From Azonexus sp. (lineage in GTDB: Bacteria; Pseudomonadota; Gammaproteobacteria; Burkholderiales; Rhodocyclaceae), in assembly GCA_031277255.1 (NCBI GenBank), contig JAITMS010000004.1, forward strand, positions 1 through 35,947: 35,947 bases of DNA, read 5' to 3'. Position 1 is the first letter of the stretch. Each line of letters opens with the position of its first letter. A program made the position numbers and the translations under genes. Below the pieces are notes generated by a model. The model ran no database searches and was not told where the DNA came from. It saw nothing but the letters and a program-made list of their open reading frames with translations. Positions 32,697 to 35,947 of this stretch are shown piece by piece.

Positions 32697-33755
32697 ATGA
32701 AGCACTACATGCCTATTTCTGGTCGAAAGATCCGCATCGCCATCGTTGGCTGCGGTCGCGTTTCGCGCAATCATTTCGGCTCTGTGGAAAAACATGCCGA
32801 CCACCTGGAATTGGCAGCCATTTGTGATATTGCCCCTGCCGTTCTTGCCGAACATGCGGCTCAATATAAAGTTCCCGCCTATCGCGATCTGGAAGAAATG
32901 CTGGTGCGCGAGCAACTGGATATCGTCGTGTTATGCACGCCCAGCGGCATTCATTCCGACCAAGCTGTGCTGGCGGCAAAATACAAGGTGCATGTCATGA
33001 CCGAAAAACCCATGGCAACGCGCTGGGCGGATGGCGTGCGCATGGTCAAGGCGTGTGACGAAGCGGGCATCCGGCTGTTTGTGGTCAAGCAAAACCGCCG
33101 CAACACAACCTTGCAACTGCTCAAGCGCGCCGTCACGGAAAAACGTTTTGGCAAGATTCACATGGTGCATCTCAATGTGTTCTGGACGCGCCCGCAGTCT
33201 TATTACGACCAAGGTAGCGGCTGGCGCGGCACATGGGAATTCGATGGTGGCGCGTTCATGAATCAGGCCAGCCACTATGTTGATCTGCTCGACTGGCTGA
33301 TTGGGCCAGTGGAAAAAGTTCAGGCCATGATGAGCACCACGCGAGATATTGAAGTCGAAGATACTGGCGTGCTCAACATCAAGTGGCGCAATGGCGCACT
33401 TGGCTCAATGAGCGTGACCATGCTGACCTACCCGCAGAATCTGGAAGGCAGCATTACCATCCTTGGCGAGAAAGGCACGGTGCGCGTCGGCGGTGTCGCC
33501 GTCAACGACATCCAGCTTTGGCAGTTTGAGAACGCTTGCGATTACGACGCGCAGATCAAGGATGCCAACTATCAAACCACCTCGGTCTATGGCTTTGGGC
33601 ATCCTCTTTATTACAAGAATGTGGTCGATGTGCTGCGCGGCGACGCTGAACCGGAAACCGACGGGAGAGAGGGGCTGAAGTCATTGGAGGTGCTGATCGC
33701 TGCCTATCTGGCTGCCCGTGACGGCAAAACCATTTCACTGCCGCTAGAATATTGA
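32697..33755 (+). CDS. wlbA: UDP-GlcNAc-uronate 3-dehydrogenase (WlbA/WbpB-type Gfo/Idh/MocA oxidoreductase)
   Basis: 352 residues. An NAD-binding Rossmann domain (IRIAIVGCGRVSRNHFGSVE), the VLCTPSGIHSDQAVLAAKYK stretch and VMTEKPMATRW with the catalytic-site Lys of EKP precede the alpha/beta domain with GGAFMNQASHYVDLLDWLIG. It oxidises the 3-position of UDP-N-acetylglucosaminuronic acid in the route to UDP-2,3-diacetamido-2,3-dideoxyglucuronate. The assignment rests on the Gfo/Idh/MocA fold plus the acetyltransferase and aminotransferase that follow immediately. Shine-Dalgarno sequence GAGGGAG lies about 5 bases before the ATG. Confidence 0.85.
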   Translation: MKHYMPISGRKIRIAIVGCGRVSRNHFGSVEKHADHLELAAICDIAPAVLAEHAAQYKVPAYRDLEEMLVREQLDIVVLCTPSGIHSDQAVLAAKYKVHVMTEKPMATRWADGVRMVKACDEAGIRLFVVKQNRRNTTLQLLKRAVTEKRFGKIHMVHLNVFWTRPQSYYDQGSGWRGTWEFDGGAFMNQASHYVDLLDWLIGPVEKVQAMMSTTRDIEVEDTGVLNIKWRNGALGSMSVTMLTYPQNLEGSITILGEKGTVRVGGVAVNDIQLWQFENACDYDAQIKDANYQTTSVYGFGHPLYYKNVVDVLRGDAEPETDGREGLKSLEVLIAAYLAARDGKTISLPLEY

Positions 33756-33758
33756 GCC

Positions 33759-34343
33759 ATGACGGTCACCACTCACCCCAGCGCCATCGTCGACGATGGG
33801 GCGCAAATTGGCGAAGGCAGCCGCGTCTGGCACTTCGTTCACGTCTGCGGCGGTGCGAAAATAGGCAAAGGCGTCTCGCTCGGACAAAACGTATTCGTGG
33901 GCAACAAAGTCATCATCGGCGACCACTGCAAAATCCAGAACAATGTCAGCGTGTACGACAATGTTACCCTTGAAGAAGGCGTATTCTGCGGCCCCAGCAT
34001 GGTGTTTACCAACGTGTACAACCCGCGATCATTGATTGAGCGAAAAAGTGAATATCGCGATACGTTAATCAAAAAAGGCGCCACTCTCGGAGCCAACAGC
34101 ACCATCGTTTGTGGCGTCACCGTGGGCCGCCATGCCTTTGTCGGCGCGGGCGCCGTCATCAATAAAGACGTGCCTGATTTTGCCCTGATGGTCGGCGTTC
34201 CGGCGCGCCAAATCGGCTGGATGAGCCGCTACGGCAAAAAACTTGATCTGCCGCTAAAGGGTAATGGACAAACCGTATGCCCACATACGGGGGATCAATA
34301 TATTCTTGAAAATGGTGTTTGCAAGATCACGCAGGAATCATAA
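33759..34343 (+). CDS. wlbB: Left-handed beta-helix N-acetyltransferase (WlbB/WbpD-type)
   Basis: 194 residues of hexapeptide repeats: [60 protein letters not shown], the loop with [15 protein letters not shown], and [20 protein letters not shown], then [15 protein letters not shown]. This is the family that adds an acetyl group to the 3-amino sugar using acetyl-CoA. It lies 3 bases after wlbA and 4 bases before wlbC, so the three are one operon. The order dehydrogenase-acetyltransferase-aminotransferase is as in wlb/wbp clusters. Confidence 0.88.
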   Translation: MTVTTHPSAIVDDGAQIGEGSRVWHFVHVCGGAKIGKGVSLGQNVFVGNKVIIGDHCKIQNNVSVYDNVTLEEGVFCGPSMVFTNVYNPRSLIERKSEYRDTLIKKGATLGANSTIVCGVTVGRHAFVGAGAVINKDVPDFALMVGVPARQIGWMSRYGKKLDLPLKGNGQTVCPHTGDQYILENGVCKITQES

Positions 34344-34347
34344 AGCC

Positions 34348-35466
34348 ATGCAATTCATTGATCTCAAAAAGCAGTATCAGGCCCTGCGCGACCCAATCAA
34401 CGAGCGCATTCAGGCCGTGCTCGAACACGGCCAATACATCATGGGGCCAGAGGTGCGCGAACTGGAGTCGAGGCTTGAGGCGTATACCGGAGCAAAACAT
34501 TGCGTCACCGCCGCCAGCGGCACGGAAGCCCTGCTCATCAGCTTGATGGCGCTGGGGATCAAGCCTGGCGATGAAGTCATCACCACGCCATTTACTTTTG
34601 TCGCCACCGCCGAGGTCATTGTGCTGTTAGGCGCAACGCCAGTATTTGTTGATGTCGAACCAGATACCGGCAACATGGATGCCAGCCTCGTCGAAGCACT
34701 CATTACCCCGCGCACCCGCGCGATCATGCCCGTCAGCCTGTACGGACAACCGGCGGACATGGACGCAATCAACGCCATTGCCTCCCGCCACGGCAATATC
34801 CCCGTCATTGAAGACGCCGCGCAGAGCTTTGGCGCAACCTATAAAGGATGCAAGAGTTGCAATCTGTCCACCATCGGCTGCACCAGTTTTTTCCCCAGTA
34901 AACCGCTGGGCTGCTATGGCGATGGTGGCGCCATCTTCACCAATGACGACGCATTGGCGCAAGCCTGCCGCGAAATCCGCGTACATGGACAAAGCAAACG
35001 CTATGTTCATACCCGAATTGGCGTTGGAGGCCGTATGGATACTTTGCAGTGCGCCATCGTGCTGGCGAAACTGGAACGTTTTGACTGGGAAATTAAGCAA
35101 CGTCTTGCCATCGGCCAACGCTACAACGAACTGTTCGACCAGCGCGGCTTACGCCGCATCGCGCAACGCGCGGATCGCAGCAGCGTTTTTGCCCAGTACA
35201 CCGTGCTTGTCGATGACCGAGAAGCCCTGCAAGCTCGTTTGCAAGGAGCAGGCATCCCGACTGCCGTGCATTATCCGGTTCCCTTGAATGAACAACCCGC
35301 CTACCACCATTGCAAAGGCGCGCTCACGCCAGTTGCAGGGAGCCTCGCCAAACAGGTAATGAGCTTGCCGATGGGGGCCGATTTGGATGCTGCTGATCAG
35401 GTAGCCATAGCAACTTTGGTCGTCTTAGGGCTTGGACTTCATGGTCAATATCGCAGCAGAAGATGA
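34348..35466 (+). CDS. wlbC: DegT/DnrJ/EryC1/StrS aminotransferase (WlbC/WbpE-type)
   Basis: 372 residues. It begins MQFIDLKKQYQALRDPINER and contains GAKHCVTAASGTEALLISLM for PLP phosphate, TPFTFVATAEVIVLLGATPV, VIEDAAQSFGATYKG with Asp/Gln, and TSFFPSKPLGCYGDGGAIFT with the Schiff-base Lys185. The C-terminal domain contains RIGVGGRMDTLQCAIVLAKL and ends in PMGADLDAADQVAIATLV. It transfers an amino group to the 3-keto sugar made by WlbA. The ATG at 34348 is preferred to an upstream one at 34264, because the extra part lies in wlbB and the family starts here. Confidence 0.92.
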   Translation: MQFIDLKKQYQALRDPINERIQAVLEHGQYIMGPEVRELESRLEAYTGAKHCVTAASGTEALLISLMALGIKPGDEVITTPFTFVATAEVIVLLGATPVFVDVEPDTGNMDASLVEALITPRTRAIMPVSLYGQPADMDAINAIASRHGNIPVIEDAAQSFGATYKGCKSCNLSTIGCTSFFPSKPLGCYGDGGAIFTNDDALAQACREIRVHGQSKRYVHTRIGVGGRMDTLQCAIVLAKLERFDWEIKQRLAIGQRYNELFDQRGLRRIAQRADRSSVFAQYTVLVDDREALQARLQGAGIPTAVHYPVPLNEQPAYHHCKGALTPVAGSLAKQVMSLPMGADLDAADQVAIATLVVLGLGLHGQYRSRR

Positions 35467-35477
35467 GAAGGTAGGAC

Positions 35478-35947
35478 ATGCGTATCTATGGTTTTGACAT
35501 CCTTCGAGGGTTGTGCGCCATCGGTGTTGCGTGCAATCACATCTTGGGTTGGTTGGGAGAAGCTTACCCATATAACCTCAGCTTATACGGGGTGTATATA
35601 TTTTTCGTACTGAGTGGTGCCAGTCTGTATATCGCGTATGCGGAAAAACTGGCGCGCGGTTATCCGCTTGCCGGTTTTTTTACAGCCCGATTTTTTCGGT
35701 TGGCTCCTTTGCTGTGGATCGTTGTTATCGTTACTCCGCTTATTGACGATAGAGGATGGAATTTACCATTTATATTCCTAAACTTAAGCTTTCTGTTCGG
35801 TTTAGCTAACCCCGGGCAAACATCAGTCATCACAGGAGGCTGGTCACTCGGTATTGAATTTGTGTTGTACCTGATGTTTCCGGCTCTGCTAATCAGCATG
35901 AGTAAGCGCAAGTGGATATTGATTTGCGGGGGGGGGGGGGGGCTGTA
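35478..35947 (+). CDS. Acyltransferase-3 (OafA-like) membrane O-acyltransferase, truncated by window end
   Basis: An open frame from ATG 35478 runs to the edge with no stop; about 150 residues are readable. It starts MRIYGFDILRGLCAIGVACN with the DxLRG...H signature of acyltransferase family 3 (His about residue 21), followed by GVYIFFVLSGASLYIAYAE, the conserved FFTARFFRLAPLLWIVVIV block, and SLGIEFVLYLMFPALLISM. The hydrophobic segments fit the N-terminal half of a 10-12 TM protein that acetylates surface polysaccharide. Base composition is AT-richer than the rml genes, as in many O-antigen genes. The last codons are in a poly-G artefact. Confidence 0.85.
   Translation, partial: MRIYGFDILRGLCAIGVACNHILGWLGEAYPYNLSLYGVYIFFVLSGASLYIAYAEKLARGYPLAGFFTARFFRLAPLLWIVVIVTPLIDDRGWNLPFIFLNLSFLFGLANPGQTSVITGGWSLGIEFVLYLMFPALLISMSKRKWILICGGGGGL
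35928..35942. other. Terminal poly-G run, probable artefact
   Basis: Fifteen consecutive G within an otherwise AT-rich gene, 5 bases from the window end. It resembles the artefact at the left edge. The codons it encodes (Gly repeats) should not be trusted. Confidence 0.8.

Noticed and set aside
1..35947. CRISPR arrays, rRNA or tRNA genes
   Set aside because: No regularly spaced direct repeats and no rRNA or tRNA sequence were seen on either strand; all repeats found are palindromic and scattered.

Overview
The window is GC-rich, densely packed proteobacterial DNA. The gene content (gyrA-serC-pheA-hisC-tyrA in one direction; mtaD-ompA-ubiG-gph in the other; tamA-tamB next to a 'SpecificRecomb' membrane protein) is typical of Betaproteobacteria, most likely Rhodocyclales (Dechloromonas/Accumulibacter-like). 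This is an inference from gene order and protein character; no marker rRNA is present. Both window ends are homopolymer G/C runs that look like sequencing or assembly artefacts and cut through a gene at each end.

Layout. 1-1460: minus-strand start of an AddB-like repair nuclease, a terminator and OmpA-like lipoprotein-free porin-family gene no. 1. 1622-9022: envelope operon of a multi-pass membrane protein (Pfam 'site-specific recombinase'), tamA and tamB, with 1-bp overlap or near-contact between genes. 9023-14060: a looser region with an unknown two-TM protein, a CBS-pair protein, a large oligopeptide-binding-type lipoprotein, an XRE regulator opposite a small membrane protein, a small lipoprotein, and several palindromic repeats. 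14112-17599 (minus): mtaD, OmpA-like gene no. 2, a terminator, ubiG and gph. 17702-28835: gyrA and the Phe/Tyr/His/Ser biosynthesis genes. Nearly every junction in this normally compact row carries accessory DNA: a VapBC-type toxin-antitoxin pair plus an orphan gene between serC and pheA, a repeat between pheA and hisC, a DUF411 gene and an AT-richer DuOB-DUF488-DUF488 operon between hisC and tyrA, and a DUF559 endonuclease unit after tyrA. 29272-30117: a periplasmic ATP-dependent ligase (Lig E type). 30164-35947: nucleotide-sugar/O-antigen genes rmlB-rmlA-rmlC, then wlbA-wlbB-wlbC for a diacetamido-glucuronic acid sugar, then a truncated O-acyltransferase.

The most interesting signals are: (1) the three-gene DuOB-DUF488-DUF488 operon, bounded on both sides by sequences that look like integron attC recombination sites; (2) a DUF559 nuclease gene enclosed by a perfect 44-nt inverted repeat which also encodes its C-terminus, with a solo relative of that repeat inside the nuclease gene at the left end; (3) three copies of a ~90-bp palindromic element, one nested inside a second inverted repeat that supplies the tamB stop codon; and (4) a possible diverged serC 3' fragment downstream of the VapBC pair, as if the pair arrived with a replacement serC end. 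All family calls are from sequence reading and memory; no database search was run.
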